NCBI RefSeq assembly: GCF_010667685.1
Contig: NZ_WHZW01000025.1
Location: 1-37,876, forward strand
Direction of reading: 5' to 3'
From: Bifidobacterium aerophilum
GTDB lineage: Bacteria > Actinomycetota > Actinomycetes > Actinomycetales > Bifidobacteriaceae
DNA length: 37,876 bases
Part shown: positions 17,656-24,932 of the stretch, in pieces
Position numbering within the stretch: position 1 is the first letter of the stretch
Layout: every line of letters starts with the position of its first letter
Program-made: the position numbers and the translations under genes
The notes under the pieces: model-generated
Told to the model about the DNA's origin: nothing
Database searches by the model: none
What the model saw: the letters and a program-made list of their open reading frames with translations, nothing else

Positions 17656-18942
17656 CTACTGCACGAAGACGTGCTGCAGGAAGTTGTACAGCGCCAGGTG
17701 CCAGTTGCCGCTGGAGTGGTAGCGCATCGGGAACACATCGAACCGCGTGTTCTCCCCCGCCTTCAGCCGCGGCTCGACCGACAGCATCGCCCGATAGTCC
17801 TGTATCTGCCCGGGCATCGCGAAATCGAACGCTCCGGTGGACGCGTACAGGTAGTTGATCGGATAGTCGGCGAACTCGTCGGACTGGATCGTCCGCTTGA
17901 GATCGTCGGCCGTGGTGCGCGACCCGCTGAACGTACCGAACCACGAGAAGTAGTCCAGGCTCTGGCACAGCACCGAATGGTAGGTGGTGACCGCGCCGCG
18001 CGACAGTCCGGCGAACGCGCGGTGGTCGCGGCTGGCGACGAATCCGGCGTCATCGGCGCTATCGGCGTAGGTGGCGTACCGCGATTCGACCGTCGGCATC
18101 AGGTCGTTGCGCAGCTCGCTGGCGAACGAGTACGTCAGCTTGTCGAGATCGTCGGCGGCGTCGTTCTCCACGTAGAACGTGGGCGTGACGATGATCATCG
18201 GCTTGATGATGCCGCGTTCGATGAACTGGTCGACCATGCGCTTGTTTTCGTCGTGCTTGCTGAGCCAGTACGATTCGTCGTCGCCAGTGCCGTGCATCAG
18301 GTACAGGATGTCGTATCGCTGCGAGTCGTCGTATCCGTACGGCAGGTAGACGTAGGCGGCCTTGGTCACGTCGCGTTTGTCGGTCGCGTACGCCTTGGTT
18401 TGGTACGTGATCTTCTCGAGCGTGCCGGCATGGTCTGCGGGCTGTTCGAACGCGGACGGCACCTGCCAGATGTTGTCCGAGACTTCGGTCTCGCCGCGGT
18501 CGACGGCCGCGCAGGCCTGCCACGCGGCGAGCGACACGACCAGCACCGCGGCCACGCCGGCCAGCCACCGCCGGCCGGCCACCGTCGGACGCACACGGCC
18601 GCGCCACTGCGCGACGCTGCCGACGATGACGGCCAGACCGGCGATGACGGCCTGCGCGTAGAACAGCGCGTTGAACATCGTGGTTCCCGGATGGTTCGTC
18701 GTGTATCCGAGCACGATCGCCGCGACGGTCACCGGCAGCAGGAGCGCTGGCAGATCACACCGCAGCGCGGCCGCCGACATCAGCAGGAACATCGCCTCGA
18801 CGACCAGCATGGTCGCCAGCGGCCATACGCTCGCCAGCAACGCATACCGGATGACGATGGCCAGGCCGGTCACGCCGAGCGCCAGCGATGCCAGCGCGTT
18901 GACGGCGCATACGGGCCGTTTCAGAGCTCCACGATGTCGCAT
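17656..18942 (-). CDS. Membrane-anchored esterase (feruloyl/acetyl-xylan-esterase-like, Esterase D family)
   Basis: The 428-residue protein has five hydrophobic segments in its first 145 residues (about 12-33, 38-58, 63-80, 92-112, 126-144), then an extracellular alpha/beta hydrolase domain of the Esterase D (PF00756) type. Landmarks are AAYVYLPYGYDDSQRYDILYL (195-215), YLMHGTGDDES (oxyanion region), the nucleophile S314 in AGLSRGA and a C-terminal YHSSGNWHLAL containing the likely catalytic His. In secreted relatives these enzymes release ferulic or acetic acid from plant polysaccharides. The nucleophile elbow has Arg after Ser where relatives usually have Met. It starts 9 bp after the frameshifted membrane-protein gene and ends an apparent operon begun by the LytTR regulator, kinase and GH3 enzyme, so it may remove acyl groups from the same glycoside. 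Confidence 0.8.
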   Translation of the reverse strand: MRHRGALKRPVCAVNALASLALGVTGLAIVIRYALLASVWPLATMLVVEAMFLLMSAAALRCDLPALLLPVTVAAIVLGYTTNHPGTTMFNALFYAQAVIAGLAVIVGSVAQWRGRVRPTVAGRRWLAGVAAVLVVSLAAWQACAAVDRGETEVSDNIWQVPSAFEQPADHAGTLEKITYQTKAYATDKRDVTKAAYVYLPYGYDDSQRYDILYLMHGTGDDESYWLSKHDENKRMVDQFIERGIIKPMIIVTPTFYVENDAADDLDKLTYSFASELRNDLMPTVESRYATYADSADDAGFVASRDHRAFAGLSRGAVTTYHSVLCQSLDYFSWFGTFSGSRTTADDLKRTIQSDEFADYPINYLYASTGAFDFAMPGQIQDYRAMLSVEPRLKAGENTRFDVFPMRYHSSGNWHLALYNFLQHVFVQ

Positions 18943-18951
18943 GCCCGCACC

Positions 18952-19349
18952 TCAGTTCGTTTTGGCGACCGCGGCATCGGCGGGAGCCGCAGCGACGGAG
19001 GAGCGCATCACGGTCACCGCGGCGACCGCGATCACCGTCACCACCAGCAGCACCGCGCTGGCGATGTACGAATCGCTCAGGCCGTCCACGTTCGCCTTCG
19101 ACAGGATGTCCGAGGCCTCGTCGAACGCGAGGTCGACGAATACCGCCAGGGATGCCAGTACGGCGACGAACGGCAGGTATTCGATGAACGGAATCTTGCG
19201 CAGGAAGACGAGAGACGCTTCCAGCACGGCCGCGATCACGAGCAGCGCGATGATGTCTCGCGGGCGTCGGCCAGTGCGTAGACCACGGCCGTCGCCACGG
19301 ACAGCAGGGCCGCGATGATGCTTGCGATGGAATCCTTCGACAGTTTCAT
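18952..19349 (-). pseudogene. Small membrane protein of the GH3 operon, split by a frameshift
   Basis: Translation should start at the ATG at 19349, which has GGAAGGG seven bases upstream and lies 13 bp past the GH3 stop. It reads MKLSKDSIASIIAALLSVAT and reaches Arg30 (19260-19262); in that frame it then stops after seven more codons. If two bases (19258-19259) are skipped, or one is added, the frame continues DIIALLVIAAVLEASLVFLRK to the stop at 18952, giving a coherent protein of about 131 residues with four membrane helices. The downstream part alone has only a GTG at 19239 with no good ribosome binding site. The gene is therefore a recent pseudogene, a sequencing error or a programmed frameshift. 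No known family is recognised; its position between a GH3 enzyme and an esterase suggests a membrane accessory. Confidence 0.6.
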
Positions 19350-19362
19350 GACATACCCTTCC

Positions 19363-22317
19363 TTACTTGACGATGGTCACGACCGGCTTGGCCACATGCT
19401 TCACGCGCACGTAACGACGAACCATCACCGCGATGAGCAGCAGGTCGACGAGCGCGAGGAGCGCGAGCGCCGCGTAGGCGATCGCCAGCCAGTACGGCGT
19501 GGTCTTGTACACGCGGGTCATGGTGGTCAGACCGTTGACCGCGTTGCTGTTGGCGAGGTTGTACAGCACGTAGTGCGAGGCCTCGCGCAGGTTGCGGATC
19601 ATCTTCGCGTCCTTGCCGATGATTTCGGAGGCGTGCTGGTAGAACCCGGCCTGCGAGGTGGCCCACATCGTGGTGCCGGCGACCAGACCGGCCTGCACGC
19701 TCTGTTCCGAGGTGTTGATCGCGATGTCGGTGTCGATGATGGCGGTGGAACCCCATTCGCCGCGCACGACGCCGCGCATCAGCGGCTCGTAGGCGCCGGA
19801 CCAGCGGGCGCCGATGCGGTTGAACGCGCCCATCGTGCCGTTGGCCTTGCCCTCGGTGAACGCCTTCTCGAACGCCTTGAGGTAGATCTCGCGGATCGAC
19901 TGCTCGTTGGCGAAGGTGCACACGCCGATGCGGTTGGTTTCTTGGTCGTTGAGCACGAAGTGCTTGATCGTGGTGATCAGGCCGCGGGCCTGCATGGCCA
20001 CGACCTCCTCATAGCCCATTTCGCCGGCCAGGTAGCCGTCTTCGGCGTAATACTCGTAGTTACGGCCGGCGTACGGCGTGCGGTGGGTGTTGACGGCCGG
20101 GCTGTAGGAGCCGATCGTGTCGGTGCGGATCCAATCTTCGCCCTTGGCGTCGCCGATGCGCTTGAGCAGGTCGCGGTTGAACGTGGCGGCGGACACGGTT
20201 TCGGCGCAGAAGCCGGTGGCGGAGGTGCCGTCCTCGACGTACTTGCGGTTGTTGTTGCCCTGCGGACCGTCGGTGAGCTGCACCGCCGGGTAGGCGATCG
20301 ACGGGATGGCCGTCTTTGCGGAGCGCATGACCAGCGTGAGCATCTCGTCGACGGTGAGCTGGTCGAGGATCTTGTCCCACTCGGGGTCGTCGAAGTCGAG
20401 TCCGGCCATCTGGGCGATGGTCTTGTCGTTCTTGGCTCCGGTGACGACGGGCGATTCGTCGCTGTTCTCCGGCTCGTACGTGCCGGCCGCGTTGATGTCG
20501 CTGATCATCTCGTCGGTGGCTTCGAGGTCGGTGTAGGACTCGGGGAACGTGGTCCAGTCGGCGCGGGTCAGGTATCCGGTCTTCTTGCCGTAGTGCTCCA
20601 GGCCGGCGGCCTCGAACTTGTTGGACAGCTTTTCGCCGGAGTAGGCGGTGTCCATCACCACGCGCTCGGCGTTGTTCCAGACGGCGGCCTGATCGGCGTC
20701 ACCGGCCGCATCCATGCCGTCGGCGACGGTCTTGCCCTGCTTGGCGAGCATGTTGTTGAGCGCGTCGTGGGCGCTGTCGCCGACCGCGAACAGGTATTCG
20801 CCGGCGTCGAGCACGTAGGCCTGCGTGTCGTCGGAATCGTAGGTCGCGAAGTTCTTGCGGTCCGAGGTGATCGTCACTTCGGTCGATTCGCCCGGCTGCA
20901 GCACGTCGGTCTTGTCGAAGCCGATGAGCTGGACCGCGGACTTCTCCAGGCCGCCCTTCGTGTACGGCTGCTGCGCATACAGCTGTACGACGTCCTTGCC
21001 GGCCGCGGTGCCGGTGTTGGTGACCTTGATCGTAGCGGTCACGCCGCTGTCGTCGACCTTGGCCGACACCAGCTGCTCGTCGTACGGGTCGCCGTCGTCC
21101 GCGCCGTAGCTCAGGCCGTAACCGAACGGATAGGTGACCTCGTCATCGTACTTCCAGGTGTCCGCGGCGAACGCGCCGGCCGACGACGAGGCGTTCGTGC
21201 CGTTCGGATCGAGCACGCTGTCCGCATAGCGGGTCTCGTAGTAGCGGTAGCCGACGTAGATGCCCTCGCGGTACACGACGTACTTGGTGCCGTTGTTGGC
21301 TTCGCCGACCTGCTTGACGATGTCGTCGGCGTTGGAGAACGTGTAGTCGCCGAAGTTCTGCATGGCCGGAGACGACATGGAGTCGGTCGCGTACGTGTCG
21401 ACGAGACGGCCGGACGGGTTGATTTCGCCGTCGAGCACCTTGGCGATGGAACGCGCGCCGCTCTGGCCGACGCCGCCGACCCACAGGCAGGCGTTCACGC
21501 CGTACTCCTGCTGATCGACCCAGCTGAGCTCCATCGCGTTCGACGTGTTGATCAGGGCGATGATCTTGGAGAACTTGCCGCTGTCCTTGATCTCCTTGAG
21601 CACGGCCTTCTCCTGCGGCTGCAGGCTCAGGTACTTCGTACCGTCGCCGAAGTCGCCGGTCGGCATGTCGGAGCCTTCGCCGCCCACGCGGGAGAACACG
21701 ACCACGGCCGCGTCGGAGTAGTCGCCGTAGGACTGACGCACCGCATCGGTGTACTCGCTCACCGGCGGCTCGGCCACGTACAGGTCCTCGGGCTTCGTGC
21801 CGAAGTACGAGCCGTTGGAACGGATGTAGCCGTCCTTGCCGTCATAGGTCTTGTAGAAGTCCCACATGGTGTCGTTGACGTCGAACATGCCGTCCGTCTC
21901 CATGGCGTCCTTGAGGTTGACCGCCTTGGTGGTGTCGATGCCGCCGGCGCCGGTGCCGCCGTAGACCAGATCGACCGAGGAACGGCCGAACAGCGTCACC
22001 TTGGAGCCCTTGGCGAGCGGCAACGTGGATGCGTCGTTCTTCAGCATCACGATGCCTTCGCCGGCGACCTCCTGCACGAGTTCGTCGGCCTCCTGCTTCC
22101 AGTCGCTCAGGGACATGCCGTTGTCCTTGCCGTTGCTGATCGGTTCGGCGTCACCCGTTTCCACGGTCTTGTACAGCGTGCCGCCGATGGAATTGCTGAT
22201 CAGCGTGCTGTACGTGTTGCCGGCCGTGGTCGCACCGGCCAGCAGGGCGAAGACGGTGCTGATCGCCGCTATGCCGACGCGCACCCCTCGTCCGCTGCGC
22301 TTCTTCGCTGTGCTCAT
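19363..22317 (-). CDS. Membrane-tethered, domain-permuted GH3 beta-glycosidase (first cassette)
   Basis: From the ATG at 22317 (TTAGGAGGGAG upstream) the product is 984 residues. One helix (about 13-30) is followed by the GH3 C-type domain (GEGIVMLKNDASTLPL near 87, FGRSSVDLVYGGTGAGG), a fibronectin III-like segment (VKVTNTGTAAGKDVVQLYAQ), and then the GH3 N-type barrel (NIHR-like NTHRTPYAGRNYEYYAEDG; KHFVLNDQETNR; nucleophile region IIDTDIAI, D864). A second helix (about 944-967) and a basic tail end the protein. The order is the reverse of most GH3 enzymes. The catalytic part should face outward, held at both ends. Substrate is probably a beta-glucoside or related glycoside. It follows the kinase gene by 114 bp and precedes the small membrane protein and esterase. 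Compared with the other two copies it has one N-terminal helix rather than two and a diverged nucleophile loop. Confidence 0.88.
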   Translation of the reverse strand: MSTAKKRSGRGVRVGIAAISTVFALLAGATTAGNTYSTLISNSIGGTLYKTVETGDAEPISNGKDNGMSLSDWKQEADELVQEVAGEGIVMLKNDASTLPLAKGSKVTLFGRSSVDLVYGGTGAGGIDTTKAVNLKDAMETDGMFDVNDTMWDFYKTYDGKDGYIRSNGSYFGTKPEDLYVAEPPVSEYTDAVRQSYGDYSDAAVVVFSRVGGEGSDMPTGDFGDGTKYLSLQPQEKAVLKEIKDSGKFSKIIALINTSNAMELSWVDQQEYGVNACLWVGGVGQSGARSIAKVLDGEINPSGRLVDTYATDSMSSPAMQNFGDYTFSNADDIVKQVGEANNGTKYVVYREGIYVGYRYYETRYADSVLDPNGTNASSSAGAFAADTWKYDDEVTYPFGYGLSYGADDGDPYDEQLVSAKVDDSGVTATIKVTNTGTAAGKDVVQLYAQQPYTKGGLEKSAVQLIGFDKTDVLQPGESTEVTITSDRKNFATYDSDDTQAYVLDAGEYLFAVGDSAHDALNNMLAKQGKTVADGMDAAGDADQAAVWNNAERVVMDTAYSGEKLSNKFEAAGLEHYGKKTGYLTRADWTTFPESYTDLEATDEMISDINAAGTYEPENSDESPVVTGAKNDKTIAQMAGLDFDDPEWDKILDQLTVDEMLTLVMRSAKTAIPSIAYPAVQLTDGPQGNNNRKYVEDGTSATGFCAETVSAATFNRDLLKRIGDAKGEDWIRTDTIGSYSPAVNTHRTPYAGRNYEYYAEDGYLAGEMGYEEVVAMQARGLITTIKHFVLNDQETNRIGVCTFANEQSIREIYLKAFEKAFTEGKANGTMGAFNRIGARWSGAYEPLMRGVVRGEWGSTAIIDTDIAINTSEQSVQAGLVAGTTMWATSQAGFYQHASEIIGKDAKMIRNLREASHYVLYNLANSNAVNGLTTMTRVYKTTPYWLAIAYAALALLALVDLLLIAVMVRRYVRVKHVAKPVVTIVK

Positions 22318-22405
22318 GAACTCCCTCCTAACATCGTTGTTGCGATGAGCCATGATCCACGGTACGGAATCCGGAGTGCGCTGCGAGGGCCGTGGCAGGT
22401 TCGGC

Positions 22406-22426
22406 ACGGTTTTTGGCAAGAACCGT
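22406..22426. promoter_or_regulatory. Candidate operator upstream of the first GH3 gene
   Basis: ACGGTT and AACCGT lie 9 bases apart as an inverted repeat in the 114-bp gap between the kinase stop (22432) and the GH3 start (22317). LytTR regulators often bind short ACxGTT-like half-sites, although usually as direct repeats. The position is right for control of the GH3 gene by the adjacent LytTR regulator, but the motif is short and a weak hairpin role is equally possible. Confidence 0.3.
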
Positions 22427-22431
22427 TAGGA

Positions 22432-23706
22432 TCAGGCATTCGGAAACAGGATACTGACCACGAACAGGTCGGCCTCTTTGCCGATGTTCAGCACACCTCG
22501 ATGCTTGCCGACGATATACCGCACGCTGCGCAGACCGAATCCGTGCCGCGTATCGTCGCCGCTGGTCGTCACCGGCAGCCCGTCGCGCATGACCGGTTCT
22601 CCCGGACAGTAATTCTCGACGCGAACGCTGACCATGCCGTTCGTCCGGCGGATCATCAGACCGATGTACCGACGCGCGGGCACGGCGATGGTCCGCTCGT
22701 AGTCGATGGCGTTGTCGAGCAGGTTGCCGAACACCGACGCCAGTTCCGCCGGGCGGAGGAACGCGAGCGCGTCGCCCTGCGCGATCACGGACAGCGTGAC
22801 GTCGCTCTCATGGCAGACCAGCTGCTTCTGCGCGAGCAGGGCGTCCAGTTCCTTGTTGCCGGTATTGAACGTGCTGTCATACCGATCGACGATGCGACTG
22901 ATCTCGTCAAGTTCCTCGTCATCGCCGGCCGTGCCGGTGGCTTTGATGCGGGCGATCTGATGCTTGAGATCGTGCGCCTTGAGGTTGATCAGGTCCATGC
23001 TGGCGCGCGTGGTCTCGTATTGCCGGGCCTCCTGTTGTATGACCCGTTCCAGCAACGCCCGCTCGTCGGATTCGGTCTTCAGCGCGACGAATCCGAACTG
23101 GACGCACAGGCCGGCGACGCAGCACAGGATGAGCGGCAGACGGGACACCCACACGCGATCGATGCCGTACACCTGGAACAGGTACTGCATCGCATAGGTG
23201 AACACCGCGGCGAGGATCGCGAACGAGTAGACGTATCGTCCTTCCACCTTCACGTCGTCGACCATCCGCAGCCGGCGGGCGAACAGCAGGAAACAGACGG
23301 CATATACGACGACGGTGCAGCCGATCGACAGGGTCAGCCAGCCGAACCAGTCGAACGATTCCCGGAACGGCTGGTAGAACACGTTTTCCACGTTGTAGGC
23401 AAGGTTCTGCGTCAATTGTCCGCCGACGCAGCAGAACAGGACCTCGCGGAACCGGTCGCGCACGCAGAACATCCAGAACGCCAACGTCAACGCGAAGATG
23501 ATCGCCGAGAACAGGCCCGAAACGTACCAGCTCACCACGTTCGGCAGCGCGATGGACAGCGGCGCGAAGACCACCAATCCGACCACGGCGCGCAGCACGA
23601 AATCGCCGCGCCGCCGCAGCCACGGCAGCACGTACATGGCTTCGGCCAGCAGGATCTGCAGAATGTATCCGTGACGGACGGTGATCGCGAACAACGAGCC
23701 GATCAT
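22432..23706 (-). CDS. AgrC-like GHKL sensor histidine kinase (first cassette)
   Basis: The 424-residue protein has about six N-terminal membrane helices (to about residue 200), a coiled linker (ESDERALLERVIQQEARQYE), and a GHKL kinase domain. The phosphoacceptor region is NLKAHDLKHQI, matching the HDxKHQ pattern of AgrC-type kinases. The N-box is LLDNAIDYE and the G-box GFGLRSVRYIV. Kinases of this class usually pair with LytTR regulators and often sense extracellular peptides; the signal here is unknown. The ATG at 23706 overlaps the regulator gene's stop by four bases. The GH3 gene lies downstream. Confidence 0.88.
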   Translation of the reverse strand: MIGSLFAITVRHGYILQILLAEAMYVLPWLRRRGDFVLRAVVGLVVFAPLSIALPNVVSWYVSGLFSAIIFALTLAFWMFCVRDRFREVLFCCVGGQLTQNLAYNVENVFYQPFRESFDWFGWLTLSIGCTVVVYAVCFLLFARRLRMVDDVKVEGRYVYSFAILAAVFTYAMQYLFQVYGIDRVWVSRLPLILCCVAGLCVQFGFVALKTESDERALLERVIQQEARQYETTRASMDLINLKAHDLKHQIARIKATGTAGDDEELDEISRIVDRYDSTFNTGNKELDALLAQKQLVCHESDVTLSVIAQGDALAFLRPAELASVFGNLLDNAIDYERTIAVPARRYIGLMIRRTNGMVSVRVENYCPGEPVMRDGLPVTTSGDDTRHGFGLRSVRYIVGKHRGVLNIGKEADLFVVSILFPNA

Positions 23707-24407
23707 CGCACGCCTCCGGCCATATACGCGGCAAGCCGACCCCTGAATTCGGTCCGGTACGACCGCGCGAGGGGCAGCGTCTCCGAGCCCACCTGGACTT
23801 CCGTCGACGTGACTCCGGTGACGTACGCCATGTTCACGAGGATCGAATTGCGGATCTGGATGAAACTGCGTTCGGGAAACCGGTCGACGATCGAGCCCAT
23901 GGTCTCTCGGATGCGGAACTCGCCCTCCTGCGTATGGAAATGCAGGTAATGCTTGTTGCTTTCCACGTACCGTATCTGCGAGAACCGGATGGACCGCATG
24001 CCGCCGGCCACGGGGACATGGATCACGTCGTCGACGGGCAGACGGGCCATGGCCTTGTCCATCTTGATGGCGAACAGGTCGTACGGCACCGGCTTGAGCA
24101 CGAAGTCCATCGCGTCGACCTCGTAGCCGCGAATCGCGTACTGGGCCATGCTGGTGATGAAGATCAGACAGACGTCCGCATCGAGCGTGCGCAGTTGACG
24201 GGCCGCATCCAGACCACCCATCTGCGGCATGACGATATCCATGAACACGATCTGGTATTGGCCATGGAAGCGTTCGATGAAATCCGCGCCGTCGCTGAAA
24301 CAGTCGACCTGCAGGGTCGCATGCCGTTCGCCGGCGTAGCGATGCAGGTGTTCTTTCAGGGTTTCGGAGAACTCCCGCTCGTCCTCCACGACAGCAATGG
24401 CAACCAT
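23703..24407 (-). CDS. LytTR-family response regulator (first cassette)
   Basis: The 234-residue product begins MVAIAVVEDEREFSETLKEH and has a receiver domain with acidic residues E8-D9 and phosphoacceptor D57 in VFMDIVMPQMGG. A conserved Lys lies in VLKPVPYDLF. The C-terminal half is a LytTR DNA-binding domain (RSIRFSQIRYVESNKHYLHFHT, FIQIRNSILVNMAYV, LPLARSYRTEFRGRL). This class binds short direct repeats and activates extracellular-function genes. The start at 24407 is where receiver similarity begins; the frame runs up to 24512 into repeat sequence that is probably untranslated. GAAGG lies close to the ATG. It is the first gene of the cassette with the kinase, GH3, small membrane protein and esterase. 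Confidence 0.9.
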   Translation of the reverse strand: MVAIAVVEDEREFSETLKEHLHRYAGERHATLQVDCFSDGADFIERFHGQYQIVFMDIVMPQMGGLDAARQLRTLDADVCLIFITSMAQYAIRGYEVDAMDFVLKPVPYDLFAIKMDKAMARLPVDDVIHVPVAGGMRSIRFSQIRYVESNKHYLHFHTQEGEFRIRETMGSIVDRFPERSFIQIRNSILVNMAYVTGVTSTEVQVGSETLPLARSYRTEFRGRLAAYMAGGVR

Positions 24408-24523
24408 GCCTTCATGATAACCGTCGGCCGCGTTGCGCCCGCCGGCGGCAACAGTGCGATTCCTGCCACTTTCGCGGCGATTCGTGCCAGCAGCCGGGAG
24501 TCCGACTGGCATGTCCGGCGCGG

Positions 24524-24616
24524 TCAGATCAGGCAGGCCATGACGAGCTCCATGACCGCGTCCATCTCATGCTGCGGCAGATAGCCGGCATACTCCGCCA
24601 CGATGATGTCGTTCAT
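24524..24616 (-). CDS. 30-codon fusion ORF left by toxin-antitoxin deletion
   Basis: The peptide begins MNDIIVAEY, identical to the start of the frame upstream of the antitoxin gene, and continues AGYLPQHEMDAVMELVMACL, identical to the toxin C-terminus, before stopping at 24524. The deletion junction is in frame. AAGGAGCG lies just upstream of the ATG, so the peptide could be made. It lacks the toxin's catalytic core. It may be a non-functional scar, or the retained toxin tail could interfere with dimerisation of the intact toxin; there is no direct evidence for the latter. Confidence 0.55.
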   Translation of the reverse strand: MNDIIVAEYAGYLPQHEMDAVMELVMACLI

Positions 24617-24749
24617 ATCGCTCCTTGCTCTCAGTTTTCAGCGGCACTCCCTTACGGAAACGCCAGACGAATACACCAGCGTGAGGCAAACGCACAGCCG
24701 GAGCGGCGAAAACGACCTCGGTGGACGCAGACGCGACCCGTCGGCGTGT

Positions 24750-24783
24750 TGTGGATAACTCGCTGTGGATAACGTTGTCCACA
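24750..24783. promoter_or_regulatory. Cluster of three DnaA-box sequences, copy A
   Basis: TGTGGATAA occurs at 24750-24758 and 24764-24772 (reverse complement of the consensus DnaA box TTATCCACA), and TTGTCCACA at 24775-24783 on the opposite orientation. Starts are 14 and 11 bases apart. The same arrangement occurs in copy B at 29058-29091. The sites lie in the gap between the first regulator and the second GH3 gene, with no replication gene nearby. Confidence 0.6.
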
Positions 24784-24789
24784 TACGAA

Positions 24790-24831
24790 TGTGGGTCGTA
24801 ATCCCGATCTTTGTCGAGATTACGACCCACA
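24790..24831 (-). terminator. Terminator of the second GH3 gene
   Basis: TGTGGGTCGTAATC (24790-24803) and GATTACGACCCACA (24818-24831) form a perfect 14-bp stem, extended inward by three pairs after one mismatch. It lies 100 bp past the stop of the second GH3 gene. Read on the minus strand the stem is followed by TTCGTAT rather than a clean T-run. The stretch 24832-24932 holds no gene. Confidence 0.6.
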
Positions 24832-24932
24832 GCCTATGCGTTTACGGGTGGTCGGTTCCGAACGATCAAATCGTCACGGCCCAGAAGGACCGTGCCGGCC
24901 GGCGACCGGACGGAATCTACGTTCGTTCCCGC

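Larger units (their letters stand above)
24485..24787. repeat. Copy A of a dispersed repeat: toxin-antitoxin locus with its core deleted
   Basis: Two blocks of this segment match the flanks of the MazEF-type locus. Block 24485-24589 matches 28138-28242 (toxin C-terminus and downstream sequence). Block 24595-24787 matches 28901-29095 (upstream leader, a strong ribosome binding site and DnaA boxes). The roughly 660 bp between them at the full locus, covering most of both genes, are absent here. By-eye identity is high, with scattered substitutions and small indels. The simplest reading is a duplicated toxin-antitoxin locus that lost its core by deletion. Confidence 0.8.

Noticed and set aside
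19315..23949. Plus-strand 1544-residue open frame
   Set aside because: It is antisense to the first GH3 and kinase genes, which have clear motifs; the composition (Val, Leu, Gly, His, Asp) is typical of a mirrored frame.
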